A DNA stretch of 37,237 nucleotides from positions 1 through 37,237 of the forward strand of contig SVSL01000011.1 in assembly GCA_015064315.1 (NCBI GenBank), in the 5' to 3' direction. Under the pieces are notes generated by a model that saw only the letters and a program-made list of their open reading frames with translations, had not been told where the DNA came from and did no database searches. This document shows, piece after piece, positions 15,153 to 23,862 of the stretch. Both the position numbers and the translations under genes were made by a program. Positions within the stretch are counted from its first letter, which is position 1; every line of letters begins with the position of its first letter. Source of the DNA: Oscillospiraceae bacterium (GTDB lineage Bacteria > Bacillota > Clostridia > Oscillospirales > CAG-272).

Positions 15153-15815
15153 ATGGAAGAAAGAATTTTTGAAGGACTAACCTATTTGATCTCTTATCCG
15201 GAAGGCTTTTGCCAAACCGAAAAATATCCCTTGGTGCTGTTTTTGCACGGCCGCGGCAGCCGCATCGAATCCACCGAAAGGCTACATAGAAACACTGCCT
15301 TGGCACATATTCGGGAACGTCAAACCGAGAGAGGATTTATTTTGATCGCGCCTCATTGCCCCCGAGGCGATTGGAACGAATGGATGATGCTTCTGATCCG
15401 CTTGGTGGAGTATACCCGCGAGCTTCCTTACGTTGATGAAACAAGGATCTATATCACCGGTAACAGTATGGGTGGATACGGCACGTGGGAATTCTCCCTG
15501 TTGCGCCCCGATTGGTTTGCGGCGGCTATGCCGATTTGCGGCGGCGGTCTTCCCGGTATGGCAAAGCAGCTGGTGGGACTTCCCATCCGCACCTTCCACG
15601 GTCTGCGTGATAAGACCGTAGACCCCATTGAGAGCCTGCAAATGGTAAAGGCGGTCAATTCGTCGGGAGGCTACGCCGAGCTGATCCTGTTCCCCGAGCT
15701 TGCTCACAACTGCTGGGACGCTGTCTACACCGATGAGAAGAACTACGATTGGATGTTCTCCTTTACCAACGAGCGTGACGTAAAGCCGGAATTCAGCTCC
15801 AAGGATGATAATTGA
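15153..15815 (+). CDS. Alpha/beta-hydrolase, esterase/peptidase type
   Basis: A 220-residue alpha/beta-hydrolase with the oxyanion segment LVLFLHGRGS (about 27-36), nucleophile elbow GNSMGGYGTW (serine near residue 109), and the probable remaining triad members Asp in GLRDKTVDP and His in LAHNCWD. The layout matches small dienelactone hydrolase/PHB-depolymerase-like esterases that act on acylated sugars or feruloyl esters in gut Clostridia. No signal peptide is seen, so it acts in the cytoplasm. It follows the activase by 77 bp and is probably in the same transcript. AGGAAAGG is 15 nt from the ATG, a long spacing, so the start is slightly uncertain. A strong terminator follows. Confidence 0.85.
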   Translation: MEERIFEGLTYLISYPEGFCQTEKYPLVLFLHGRGSRIESTERLHRNTALAHIRERQTERGFILIAPHCPRGDWNEWMMLLIRLVEYTRELPYVDETRIYITGNSMGGYGTWEFSLLRPDWFAAAMPICGGGLPGMAKQLVGLPIRTFHGLRDKTVDPIESLQMVKAVNSSGGYAELILFPELAHNCWDAVYTDEKNYDWMFSFTNERDVKPEFSSKDDN

Positions 15816-15816
15816 T

Positions 15817-15880
15817 AAAAAAGCGGTGCGGTTGGCGTGATGTCCTTAACGGACAATCACGCCAACCGCGCTGCTTTTTT
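15817..15880 (+). terminator. Strong intrinsic terminator
   Basis: A ~29-bp stem with a few mismatches, from AAAAAAGCGGTGCGG (15817) to its partner ending CTGCTTTTTT (15880), with a TTAAC loop at 15846-15850. It closes the glycyl-radical enzyme/hydrolase operon. Confidence 0.9.
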
Positions 15881-15961
15881 TATATGGCAGTATCAACAGG
15901 TCACTTTTCAATTTCCTATGTGAAATTCGCAAAAAAACAGAAAATCAGAATCGAAAATTTC

Positions 15962-15990
15962 TTGACATCAAGCCATCTTTGTGCTATAAT
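15962..15990 (+). promoter_or_regulatory. Consensus promoter of the sugar kinase gene
   Basis: TTGACA (15962-15967), a 17-bp spacer and TATAAT (15985-15990). The start codon is 45 bp downstream. Confidence 0.85.
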
Positions 15991-16034
15991 GATTACGTTA
16001 AAAAAGACTTATATTCAAAGGAGAATACAAAACT

Positions 16035-17057
16035 ATGAGCAGAGTTGTTACATTTGGTGAGCTGATGCTTCGTCTCGCTCCCAACGGCTATTACCGTTTC
16101 TTCCAAAATGATCAGATGCAAGCCACCTTTGGCGGCGGTGAGGCAAATGTTGCCGTATCCCTTGCCAACTACGGCATGGACAGCGTTTACGTAACCAAGC
16201 TTCCCAAGCACGCCATTGGACAGGCGGCTGTGGATTCCCTCCGTTACTTCGGCGTGGATACCTCCAAAATTGTTCGCGGCGGTGATCGCGTTGGTATTTA
16301 CTTCCTCGAAAAGGGCGCATCTCAAAGAGGATCGGTTTGCATTTACGACCGTGCGCATTCCGCCATTCAGGAGGCAAGCGCATCGGATTTTGATTGGGAC
16401 GCAATCTTTGAGGGCGCAGACTGGTTCCACTTTACCGGTATTACCCCCGCTCTGGGTGCAAATCTGGTGGCTATTTGCAAGGATGCTTGTATTGCCGCAA
16501 AGAAGAGAGGCGTTAAGATCTCCTGTGACCTGAACTACCGCGGAAAGCTCTGGACCCGTGAGGAGGCTCGCGCCGCTATGACCGAGCTTTGTCAGTACGT
16601 GGACGTTTGCATTTCCAATGAGGAGGATGCAAAGGACGTATTCGGCATTGAGGCAGAGGGAACCGATATTTACGGCGGTAAGCTGAATCATGAGGGCTAC
16701 AAGTCGGTGGCAAAGCAGCTGGCTGACAAGTTTGGCTTTGAGAAGGTGGCTATCACCCTTCGTACCTCGATCTCCGCAAACGATAACGACTGGGCAGGCA
16801 TGCTGTATGACGGCAAGGATTATTGCTTCTCCAAGACCTACCATCTGCACATTGTTGACCGCGTAGGCGGCGGCGACTCCTTTGGCGGCGGTCTGATCTA
16901 TTCGCTTCTGAACGGCAAGACCACCCAGCAGGCAATCGAATTTGCAGTTGCCGCATCGGCTCTCAAGCATACCGTTGAGGGTGACTACAACCGCGTATCG
17001 GTTTCCGAGGTGGAAAAGCTGGCAGGCGGCGACGGAAGCGGACGCGTACAGAGATAA
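16035..17057 (+). CDS. kdgK: PfkB-family sugar kinase, KdgK-like
   Basis: A 340-residue carbohydrate kinase of the PfkB/ribokinase fold. The N-terminal FGELMLRLAP and FGGGEANVAVSLA segments form the sugar site. ISCDLNYRGKLW fits the 2-keto-3-deoxygluconate kinase subgroup. The C-terminal DRVGGGDSFGGGLIY is a variant of the DTTGAGD anion-hole motif, and its Asp is the catalytic base. KdgK phosphorylates 2-dehydro-3-deoxygluconate, the common intermediate of hexuronate and pectin breakdown, which fits the plant-polysaccharide theme nearby. AAAGGAG sits 11 nt before the ATG. No aldolase (kdgA) is adjacent, so the exact sugar remains inferred. No terminator separates it from the following dehydrogenase gene. 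Confidence 0.82.
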   Translation: MSRVVTFGELMLRLAPNGYYRFFQNDQMQATFGGGEANVAVSLANYGMDSVYVTKLPKHAIGQAAVDSLRYFGVDTSKIVRGGDRVGIYFLEKGASQRGSVCIYDRAHSAIQEASASDFDWDAIFEGADWFHFTGITPALGANLVAICKDACIAAKKRGVKISCDLNYRGKLWTREEARAAMTELCQYVDVCISNEEDAKDVFGIEAEGTDIYGGKLNHEGYKSVAKQLADKFGFEKVAITLRTSISANDNDWAGMLYDGKDYCFSKTYHLHIVDRVGGGDSFGGGLIYSLLNGKTTQQAIEFAVAASALKHTVEGDYNRVSVSEVEKLAGGDGSGRVQR

Positions 17058-17115
17058 TCTTCCTTGGAGCGGCTGAACATTCTATATTCCCATGTAAATA
17101 AAGAGGATTTTACTT

Positions 17116-18102
17116 ATGAGTATTCGCATTGGCATTTACGGTTACGGAAACCTTGGCAGAGGCGTGGAGAACGCCATTCGCCAGAATCCCGATATGACGC
17201 TTCGCGCAGTGTTTACCCGTCGCGATCCGTCAACGCTTCATATTCAAACGCCTACGGCAGAGGTTCTGCACGTAGATCGCGCGCCCGAAATGGTGAACGA
17301 GATCGACGTTATGATCCTTTGTGGAGGAAGTGCCACCGATCTGCCCGAGCAGACGCCTGCCATGGCAAAGCTTTTTAACGTGGTGGACAGCTTTGATACC
17401 CACGCCAAGATTCCCACTCATTTTGCCAACGTCGATGCGGCGGCAAGGGAAGGCGGCAGAGTTGCGGCAATTTCGGTAGGCTGGGATCCCGGTCTCTTCT
17501 CGATTGCCCGTATGTATTCGGGGGCGATCTTGCCCGATGGAAAGGATTACACCTTTTGGGGCAGAGGCGTGAGCCAGGGACATTCCGACGCTATTCGCCG
17601 CATTGAGGGGGTTTTGGATGCCAAGCAGTACACGGTTCCCGTGGAAACGGCACTGGATGCCGTCAGAAGCGGCTCCAATCCCGATCTGACCACCCGTGAA
17701 AAGCACACCCGTGAATGCTACGTGGTGGCAAAGGAGGGCGCTGACCTTGCGCGCATTGAGCAGGAGATCAAAACCATGCCCAACTATTTTGCCGATTACG
17801 ATACCACGGTGCATTTTATCACCAAGGAGGAGCTGGATCGCGATCATGCGGGCATTCCTCACGGTGGCAAGGTGATCCGCTGCGGAAGGACCGGTGCTGA
17901 GCTGCAAAACAGCCACATCATCGAATATAGCTTGAAGCTCGATTCCAATCCCGAGTTTACCTCCTCGGTATTGGTGGCGTATGCCCGTGCCGTTGCCCGC
18001 TTGAATCAGGAGGGCGTAACGGGCTGTAAGACGGTTTTGGACATTCCTCCCGTATACCTCAGTCCTAAGTCGGCAGAGGAGCTGCGCAAGGAATTACTTT
18101 AA
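17116..18102 (+). CDS. ddh: meso-Diaminopimelate D-dehydrogenase
   Basis: A 328-residue NADP-dependent dehydrogenase; length and motifs fit the Ddh family. The N-terminus IRIGIYGYGNLGRGVE is the Rossmann loop. ILCGGSATDLPEQ, VVDSFDTHAKIP and AISVGWDPGLFSI are characteristic internal blocks, followed by FWGRGVSQGHSDAI at the substrate site. It reductively aminates tetrahydrodipicolinate directly to meso-diaminopimelate, supplying lysine and peptidoglycan in one step. GAGG lies about 9 nt before the ATG. It lies 58 bp after the kinase gene with no clear promoter of its own and may be cotranscribed, though the two functions are unrelated. A terminator follows at 18115. Confidence 0.94.
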   Translation: MSIRIGIYGYGNLGRGVENAIRQNPDMTLRAVFTRRDPSTLHIQTPTAEVLHVDRAPEMVNEIDVMILCGGSATDLPEQTPAMAKLFNVVDSFDTHAKIPTHFANVDAAAREGGRVAAISVGWDPGLFSIARMYSGAILPDGKDYTFWGRGVSQGHSDAIRRIEGVLDAKQYTVPVETALDAVRSGSNPDLTTREKHTRECYVVAKEGADLARIEQEIKTMPNYFADYDTTVHFITKEELDRDHAGIPHGGKVIRCGRTGAELQNSHIIEYSLKLDSNPEFTSSVLVAYARAVARLNQEGVTGCKTVLDIPPVYLSPKSAEELRKELL

Positions 18103-18114
18103 TTGAAAAATCAG

Positions 18115-18165
18115 AAAGGAGCAAGCCCCAAAGAGTTTTTCTCATCGAAGGGATTGCTCCTTTTT
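18115..18165 (+). terminator. Intrinsic terminator after ddh
   Basis: Arms AAAGGAGCAAGCCC and GGGATTGCTCCTTT pair with one mismatch around a ~20-nt loop, followed by TTTTTA. It ends the kdgK-ddh transcript. Confidence 0.85.
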
Positions 18166-18187
18166 ATCGCTGATAAAGGAGAGCAAC

Positions 18188-19699
18188 ATGATGATCAAAG
18201 CAACCGATGCTTTTTTGAAGGATATTGAGGAATGCACCGAGATTCACAAGCGGGAGATCTTAAATGCCAAGGATCTTTTGACCGTGAAGGGAACTGCCTA
18301 TTACGTTTCCAATGACGGCGATGATGCCAACGACGGAAAAAGTCCCGCCTCCGCTTGGAAGAGCCTTGCGAGAGTTACGGAAACAGTGCTTTGTGAGGGC
18401 GACGGCGTGTTCTTCCGCAGAGGCGATCTCTTCCGCGGCTTTATCAATGCACAGGCAGGCGTAACCTATGCCGCCTACGGTGAAGGGGAGAAGCCCAAGC
18501 TTTACGGCTGGGACAAATCCTTGGCGGATGAAGCCCTTTGGGAGCTCTATGATGCCGAGCATCACATCTGGAAGCTGAGGGAGAAGATCCTTGACTGCGG
18601 TACGCTGGTCTTTAACGAGGGAGAGGCACACAGTCGCAAGCTGATTCCTTCTTACCGTAATGGAAAATTCGTTTGCCGCGAGGATGAGGACCGTGATTTT
18701 GACATGGCAAGCGAAATGACAAAGGATCTGGATATCGTCTGCTTCTACACCGAGGTTATGAACACCACGCCATCCAAGGGAGAGGATTTTCCCGTTCCCG
18801 AAATTGGCTTCCATAGCCTTGGCGACCTCTATCTGCGCTGTGACGCAGGCAACCCCGCCAAGGTCTATTCTTTCATTGAGGCACTTCCCAAGCGCAATAT
18901 GTTCCGCGTGGGCAAGAGTCACAACGTAACCATTGACAATCTCTGCATCAAATACGTGGGTGCTCATGCCATTGGCGGCGGTGCGTCCTGCCTGGAGGGG
19001 CTTCACGTTACCAACTGTGAGATCGGTTGGATCGGCGGCAGTATTCAGAATTACTACGGTATCGATCCCAATTATCCGCAGGGACGCCGCGGAAGTGTTA
19101 CCCGTTACGGAAACGGCGTGGAGATCTACGGCGGCTGCAAGGATTATCTCGTTCAAAATTGCTACATCTATCAGGTATATGATGCCGGTATCACACATCA
19201 GGTCTCCACGCGCGGAAATTTCCGTGCTCTGACGGGGATCCGTTATCTGGATAACGTGGTGGAATATTGCGTGTATTCCATCGAATATTTCTTGGAAAAG
19301 CAGGACGGAGACACCGAGAGTTACATGGATGACATTGTGATCGCGGGAAACAGTCTGCGTTTTTCGGGCTACGGCTGGGGTCAGCAGAGACACAATTTCT
19401 ACACTCCCGCCCACATCAAGGGCTGGAGCTACGAGAATACGGCAAGCAATTTCAAGGTTCACGACAACATCTTTGACCGTGCCGCCTACCGTATGCTGCA
19501 TCTGGTGGCAAAGAAGGGCGAGAGCTGCCCTGAAATGGCGGAAAACACCTATATTCAAAGGCTGGGGCTTCCCTTGGGACAGTACGGCGCCAATGAAATC
19601 ACCGAGCCTGCCAACGAGGTGTTTGATGAGAACGCGGAAAAATGGATCGGATCGGTTCTTCAGGATACCGGAGCAAAGGTGTATTATATTGTTGATTGA
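18188..19699 (+). CDS. Parallel beta-helix (pectate lyase-like) protein
   Basis: A 503-residue protein without a visible signal peptide. The N-terminal YYVSNDGDDANDGKSPASAWKSL segment is the DUF1565-like start seen in right-handed beta-helix carbohydrate-active proteins. Repeated short strands follow (HNVTIDNLCIKYVGAHAI, LHVTNCEIGWIGG, YLVQNCYIYQVYDAGI), typical helix coils with stacked Asn. It may act on, or bind, plant or host polysaccharides in the cytoplasm after uptake; no specific lyase or hydrolase catalytic signature is recognisable. AAAGGAG lies 7 nt upstream of the first ATG, with a second ATG directly after. It sits between kdgK-ddh and a decayed phosphatase, and kdgK nearby fits pectin-type sugar-acid metabolism. 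Confidence 0.75.
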   Translation: MMIKATDAFLKDIEECTEIHKREILNAKDLLTVKGTAYYVSNDGDDANDGKSPASAWKSLARVTETVLCEGDGVFFRRGDLFRGFINAQAGVTYAAYGEGEKPKLYGWDKSLADEALWELYDAEHHIWKLREKILDCGTLVFNEGEAHSRKLIPSYRNGKFVCREDEDRDFDMASEMTKDLDIVCFYTEVMNTTPSKGEDFPVPEIGFHSLGDLYLRCDAGNPAKVYSFIEALPKRNMFRVGKSHNVTIDNLCIKYVGAHAIGGGASCLEGLHVTNCEIGWIGGSIQNYYGIDPNYPQGRRGSVTRYGNGVEIYGGCKDYLVQNCYIYQVYDAGITHQVSTRGNFRALTGIRYLDNVVEYCVYSIEYFLEKQDGDTESYMDDIVIAGNSLRFSGYGWGQQRHNFYTPAHIKGWSYENTASNFKVHDNIFDRAAYRMLHLVAKKGESCPEMAENTYIQRLGLPLGQYGANEITEPANEVFDENAEKWIGSVLQDTGAKVYYIVD

Positions 19700-19734
19700 T
19701 CAAGAAACCGTCTGTTAAAAAGGATCTGTTTATC

Positions 19735-20210
19735 ATGACCACGTTAATTTTTGTCCGTCACGGGCAAAGCGAAGGCAATTTGAAAAAGATATTTACAGGA
19801 CAACCGGACCTTCCCCTGACCGAGCTTGGCAGGGCGTATATTTTGAAGAGATTCCAAAACGGTTTCCAACCGAGCATTGGGCATGGCGGAATGATTTTGC
19901 ATCCTTTCATCCGCATGGCGGCGAGTCGGCAGATGAATTTTCTCAACGGATTTTTCAAACGGTGGATCGGATCGCCTCGGAAAACGAGGGGAAATGCGTT
20001 GCGATCTTCACCCATGCCACGCCGATCCGTTTGATGCGAGGGCGCGCGGAGGGGCTTCCCATGGGGGAGACGCACGGTATTCCTGCGGGACCCAATGCGG
20101 CGATTTCGATCATCGAATTTGACGAGGATCGAAATCCGGGACTCCTGCTTTACGGCTATGCCGAGCATCAGCAGGTGCAATCCGGCACCACGCCGACCGC
20201 GCTGGCGTGA
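19735..20210 (+). pseudogene. Histidine phosphatase (phosphoglycerate mutase-like), internally deleted
   Basis: The gene starts normally, with AAAAGGA upstream and MTTLIFVRHGQSEGNLKKIF (the RHG catalytic motif) to LTELGRA. There the reading frame breaks. A second frame, from about 19836, continues with FEEIPKRFPTEHWAWRNDF, HGGESADEFSQRI, the second catalytic histidine in AIFTHATPIR, and a normal C-terminus ending at 20210. The part between them, about 50 residues including the usual SPLxRAxQTA block, is missing. A deletion of that size that also shifts frame explains everything. The original frame stops after unrelated residues at 20034. The protein should be inactive unless the break is an assembly error. 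It lies 35 bp after the beta-helix gene and was probably cotranscribed. Confidence 0.85.
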
Positions 20211-20283
20211 GGGAAACACTCAATAGAGTCTTTCCGTCAAGATCGATCAGACCAAGACTTTCGCATGGAGAACAATGAAAACA

Positions 20284-20315
20284 AAAACCGCAACCGAAGC
20301 TTCGGTTGCGGTTTT
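20284..20315. terminator. Perfect-palindrome bidirectional terminator
   Basis: AAAACCGCAACCGAAG is followed directly by its exact reverse complement (16 bp each). T-runs follow on both strands (TTTTGCATTTT on plus, TTTTTGTTTT on minus). It separates the phosphatase remnant from the convergent putP gene. Confidence 0.9.
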
Positions 20316-20334
20316 GCATTTTATGAAATTTTGA

Positions 20335-21921
20335 TTACTTCTGTGCTGCCATCTCAAAATCCTCAACAACCTCTTTGGAGGGAGCGGGAGTGAGAAGGGA
20401 TACGACTACGATGCAGATCGAAGAGAAGATGAAGGCGGGGAGCAATTCATAAATGGTCAATGCGTTTCCAATTTCAATGCCTCTTTCGGCAAGACCTGCA
20501 CCAAAGGGATTGAGTACCAGCTTCCAAAGGAATACCATTCCGGCACCGCCCACCATGCCTGCAACGGCACCTGCGCGGGTGGTACGCTTCCAGAACAGGG
20601 AGAAGATCATCAGAGGTCCAAAGGTTGCGCCAAAGCCTGCCCATGCAAAGGAAACGATGCTGAAGATGACGCTGTTTTCATCCAATGCAATGACAATGGC
20701 GATAGCGGCAATGGCAAGGAGGGTGATTCTGGAAACCAGCATAACCTGCTTATCGGTTGCCTTCTTTTTCACAACGCCCTGGAAGATGTTCTTTGCAAAT
20801 GCCGATGCGGCAATGAGAAGATAGGAGTCGGAGGAGCTGATGGTTGCGGCAAGGATTCCCGCCATTACAAAGCCTGCCAGAATTGCGGGCAGGGAGGAGG
20901 TTGCCATGGTAATAAAGATGTTTTCGGATGCCGCCTTGGTGAGATGCGCGGTGGGATGAACCTGTCTTCCGATGATACCGATGAACACGGCAACCGCAAG
21001 GGAGATCACTACCCAAACCATAGCAATGCGACGGGATCTCTTGAGCTCATCCTCGCGACGGATCGCCATAAAGCGGAGCAGTACCTGAGGCATACCAAAG
21101 TAACCAAGACCCCATGCCATCATGGAGAGGATGGTGAGAATGCCGTAGGGCGTTGCTTCCCCAAACAGGGGCTTGCCGTTTTCCACGATCTGCTTGCCTG
21201 CATCATCCAGAGTGGGATTTGCCAGACCGAAGAAATCGAGGAAGCCGGGAATTTCCTTGGCATTATCAATCACCGCGCCAATGCCTCCGGCAGATACCAA
21301 ACCGATGATCACCACCGTGGAAAGGGCAATGATCATGACGATGCTCTGCATAAAGTCGGATGCGCTTTCTGCCAAAAATCCACCCAGAATGGTGTAGACC
21401 AGCACAAAGAGGGCACCCAGAAGCATCATGGGAATGTAGCTTGTTCCAAACAGGGTAGAGAAGAGCTTACCGCAGGTTACAAGGCAGCTTGCCGCGTAAA
21501 CCGTGAAGAAGATCAGAATAAACGCCGCGGCAATGGTCATAACCAGCTTCTTCTTTTCGCGGAAGCGATTGGAGAAGAACTCGGGGAGCGTAATGGAGTT
21601 GTTTGCCTGTACGCTGTAACGGCGCAAACGCTTGGAAACAATGAGCCAGTTGAAGTAGGTACCAACGGCAAGACCGAGCGCCGTCCAAAAGGCATCGGCA
21701 AGACCGAACCAGTAAGCAACGCCGGGCAGACCCATGAGCAGCCATCCGCTCATGTCGGACGCCTCTGCGCTCATTGCGGTTACCCAAGGTCCCAGGGAAC
21801 GACCGCCCAAGAAGTAGTTTTCGGAGCTCTTGTTTGCTCTTCTTGCAAACACGATACCAATTCCAACGACCACAGCCATGTAGACGATCATCGCAATTAA
21901 GTATAGGGTTTCATCTTTCAT
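20335..21921 (-). CDS. putP: Sodium/proline symporter
   Basis: A 528-residue inner-membrane carrier of the sodium:solute symporter family with about 13 membrane helices. The segment SAEASDMSGWLLMGLPG (about residues 50-66) is the strongly conserved PutP block that holds sodium- and proline-binding residues. GYFGMPQVLLRFMAIR and AGILAATISSSDSYLL are further family signatures. It imports proline with sodium for nutrition or osmoprotection. An AAAGGAGG site precedes the ATG by 7 nt. Its own promoter is at 21974-22002, and the upstream M20 peptidase on the same strand may supply amino acids. Confidence 0.94.
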   Translation of the reverse strand: MKDETLYLIAMIVYMAVVVGIGIVFARRANKSSENYFLGGRSLGPWVTAMSAEASDMSGWLLMGLPGVAYWFGLADAFWTALGLAVGTYFNWLIVSKRLRRYSVQANNSITLPEFFSNRFREKKKLVMTIAAAFILIFFTVYAASCLVTCGKLFSTLFGTSYIPMMLLGALFVLVYTILGGFLAESASDFMQSIVMIIALSTVVIIGLVSAGGIGAVIDNAKEIPGFLDFFGLANPTLDDAGKQIVENGKPLFGEATPYGILTILSMMAWGLGYFGMPQVLLRFMAIRREDELKRSRRIAMVWVVISLAVAVFIGIIGRQVHPTAHLTKAASENIFITMATSSLPAILAGFVMAGILAATISSSDSYLLIAASAFAKNIFQGVVKKKATDKQVMLVSRITLLAIAAIAIVIALDENSVIFSIVSFAWAGFGATFGPLMIFSLFWKRTTRAGAVAGMVGGAGMVFLWKLVLNPFGAGLAERGIEIGNALTIYELLPAFIFSSICIVVVSLLTPAPSKEVVEDFEMAAQK

Positions 21922-21973
21922 TTTGAAATCCTCCTTTTTCGTCTTTTTTGGGGTAAAGATAAAACTAATTCAT

Positions 21974-22002
21974 ATTTTACCATCTTTTCGTGTATTTGTA
22001 AA
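21974..22002 (-). promoter_or_regulatory. Promoter of putP
   Basis: On the minus strand: TTTACA (22002-21997), 17 bp, TAAAAT (21979-21974). One mismatch in each box relative to consensus. Confidence 0.7.
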
Positions 22003-22108
22003 GGGGTTTTAACAAAATAAAGTGAAAATGAACAAAAAATGAAGAAAACAGTAGGCTTTGAGATGATTGAAAGGGCTTTCCCTTAAATCTCGTTTTGAAT
22101 ATGTGATA

Positions 22109-23437
22109 TCAAATCCGGACCATTGCGCCGTCCTCTCTGTATTCGATGCGGTCACCTGCATCCCGGAGAGAATCGATGAAGCTGAGGTATTCTTTGGACG
22201 TTTGGAACATCGGTTGAAAGTCTGCCAATATCTGCTTTGCACGGCAGGCATCATTTTCAAGCAGGAGACGTAGCATGGCAAGCTGCCACTTGGCATTGTC
22301 CACACAAGCCTTTTGCGGATCGCTGATTGTATAGTTGTTTCCGTGACTGGTTCCCGTACTGCCCGCGCAATAAGGATGTATCACGGGCATAATACATCCA
22401 AGGTCTCCCATATCCGTGCTGCCCGTGCTCTTGCAGGGGGATTCGGTCATGGTTTCATTGGGCAGAATTTGTGCGAATGCATCTTTTGCGAGCGCGATCA
22501 TGCCGGGATCGTTGTTGAGAGGCGCGTAGCCGGGGATATCCACGATCTCTATATTGGCACCAATCGAGAGTGCTGCACCCACAAGCGCGCGGTTTACCTT
22601 TTTGTTGGCGGCAAGGATCGCATCAAAATCGGCTCCGCGCACGTAGCTTTCCAGGCGAACGTTTTCGGGAATGGCGTTGACCATGTCTCCGCCGGATGTA
22701 ACGATGGGGTGAACGCGGATCTGGTCCTTCTCTTGGAAGGTTTCACGAATCGCATTGATCGCGTTCAGCCCACAGTTGGCGGCATACAGCGCGTTGATGC
22801 CTGCGTGGGGAGCTCCGCCCGCGTGAGCCGACTTCCCTTTATAAGTAATGTTTTTCGCAACCATGCCAACCGCTCCCTGCCGTATGAGAAAGCTCGAAGC
22901 GGTGTGCACCATAAAGGCAATGTCTACTCCATCAAAATATCCGCGTGCGAGAAATTCGCATTTGCCTCCCAAATAACGAATTTTTCCAGCCTTGATCAGC
23001 TCACGGCGATATTCAATTTCCAAAAGCTCCTCTGCGGGAACGGCGCATAGACGGATTTTTCCGCAAAGACCGTCCAGCATGTGAGGCTCCTTGAGTGCCG
23101 CAGCAATTCCAAGCAGGGTAGCGCTTTGTGCATTGTGACCGCAGGAATGTACCGCACCGGTTTCGGGATCGGCGTCCTTGTGGGTAGGGCAGATGATGGA
23201 GTCCAGCTCGCCCAAAATCATGATCTCGGGCCCTTTGCGTCCGGTATCAATTACGGTGTAAAAGCCTGTGATCCCTTCTGCCATTACAAGTGTATAGCCC
23301 AAGGCTTTGTATTGCTCGGCAAGATATGCGGTGGTTTTCCATTCTTTATATCCTGTTTCGGGATTTTTCCAAAGATAACGCTCGGCATCCAAAATCAGTT
23401 GCTTGTGCTTTTCTACGGCCTGAATGATTGTTTGCAT
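22109..23437 (-). CDS. M20-family amidohydrolase (AbgB-like peptidase)
   Basis: A 442-residue zinc amidohydrolase of the M20/M20D group. Metal-site segments visible are ILGELDSI, HSCGHNAQSATLLG, VPAEELLEIE (catalytic Glu) and MVHTASS. The dimerisation domain (GKSAHAGGAPHAGINAL) is in the middle. CGHN rather than CGHD resembles the AbgB subgroup, which cleaves aminoacyl-aryl amides such as p-aminobenzoyl-glutamate; other N-acyl amino acids are possible. ATG 23437 follows AAAGGA by 9 nt, and longer starts would overlap the promoter. Gene order on the minus strand is this gene then putP, each with its own promoter. A weak hairpin at 22071-22084 may end the transcript. Confidence 0.85.
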   Translation of the reverse strand: MQTIIQAVEKHKQLILDAERYLWKNPETGYKEWKTTAYLAEQYKALGYTLVMAEGITGFYTVIDTGRKGPEIMILGELDSIICPTHKDADPETGAVHSCGHNAQSATLLGIAAALKEPHMLDGLCGKIRLCAVPAEELLEIEYRRELIKAGKIRYLGGKCEFLARGYFDGVDIAFMVHTASSFLIRQGAVGMVAKNITYKGKSAHAGGAPHAGINALYAANCGLNAINAIRETFQEKDQIRVHPIVTSGGDMVNAIPENVRLESYVRGADFDAILAANKKVNRALVGAALSIGANIEIVDIPGYAPLNNDPGMIALAKDAFAQILPNETMTESPCKSTGSTDMGDLGCIMPVIHPYCAGSTGTSHGNNYTISDPQKACVDNAKWQLAMLRLLLENDACRAKQILADFQPMFQTSKEYLSFIDSLRDAGDRIEYREDGAMVRI

Positions 23438-23474
23438 TTCGGTGTTGTCCTTTCGAAAATAATTTCTTGGTTTT

Positions 23475-23503
23475 ATTATACTATAAATCGTGATATTCGT
23501 CAA
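23475..23503 (-). promoter_or_regulatory. Promoter of the M20 amidohydrolase gene
   Basis: On the minus strand: TTGACG (23503-23498), 17 bp, TATAAT (23480-23475). One mismatch from consensus. Confidence 0.8.
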
Positions 23504-23552
23504 CATGCAATGCAATAAAATTTAATTGCGCAAAGCTCGGGCTGTCATTCAT

Positions 23553-23862
23553 TACCGCGTCGCTTCAAGTCCCTATTCAAACTAAAAAATCACGGCAAAG
23601 CCGTGAATGGAATCCGCAGCTTGCTGCGGTAGGTTTTCAAGTGAAATATTCGGCGTTGCCGAATGTGAAATAATTTCCTTTGGAAATTGTGAAATATTGC
23701 TCCTTCGTCGCAATGTGAAATGAAATTTGCCCACATTCGCGTCAGCGAATATTTCACATTTGCGGAGCAAATATTTCACAGCGAAGCTATTTCACTTGCC
23801 CGCAGGGCAAATTTCGTTGAAAAAAGCACACATTTGTCCGGTAGACAAATGTGTGCTTTTTT
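23553..23862. repeat. Hairpin-array repeat, copy 1 (310 bp)
   Basis: A non-coding unit built from consecutive small hairpins, each with a 6-7 bp stem and usually a 2-4 nt loop: 23590-23606, 23614-23629, 23648-23664, 23672-23688, 23696-23714 (a 5-bp stem with a longer loop), 23735-23750, 23758-23772 and 23796-23810, ending in a 19-bp stem at 23820-23862. In the first half the hairpins are separated by the heptamer GTGAAAT (23641, 23665, 23689, 23715); in the second half by its reverse complement ATTTCAC (23751, 23773, 23789). The whole unit can therefore fold as a branched cruciform. GAAATTTGCCC (about 23722) can also pair with GGGCAAATTTC (about 23805). Reading frames inside it are by-products of the palindromes. 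Confidence 0.9.

Noticed and set aside
22071-22084. Terminator for the M20 amidohydrolase gene
   Set aside because: Only a 5-bp stem with no U-run; too weak to annotate.
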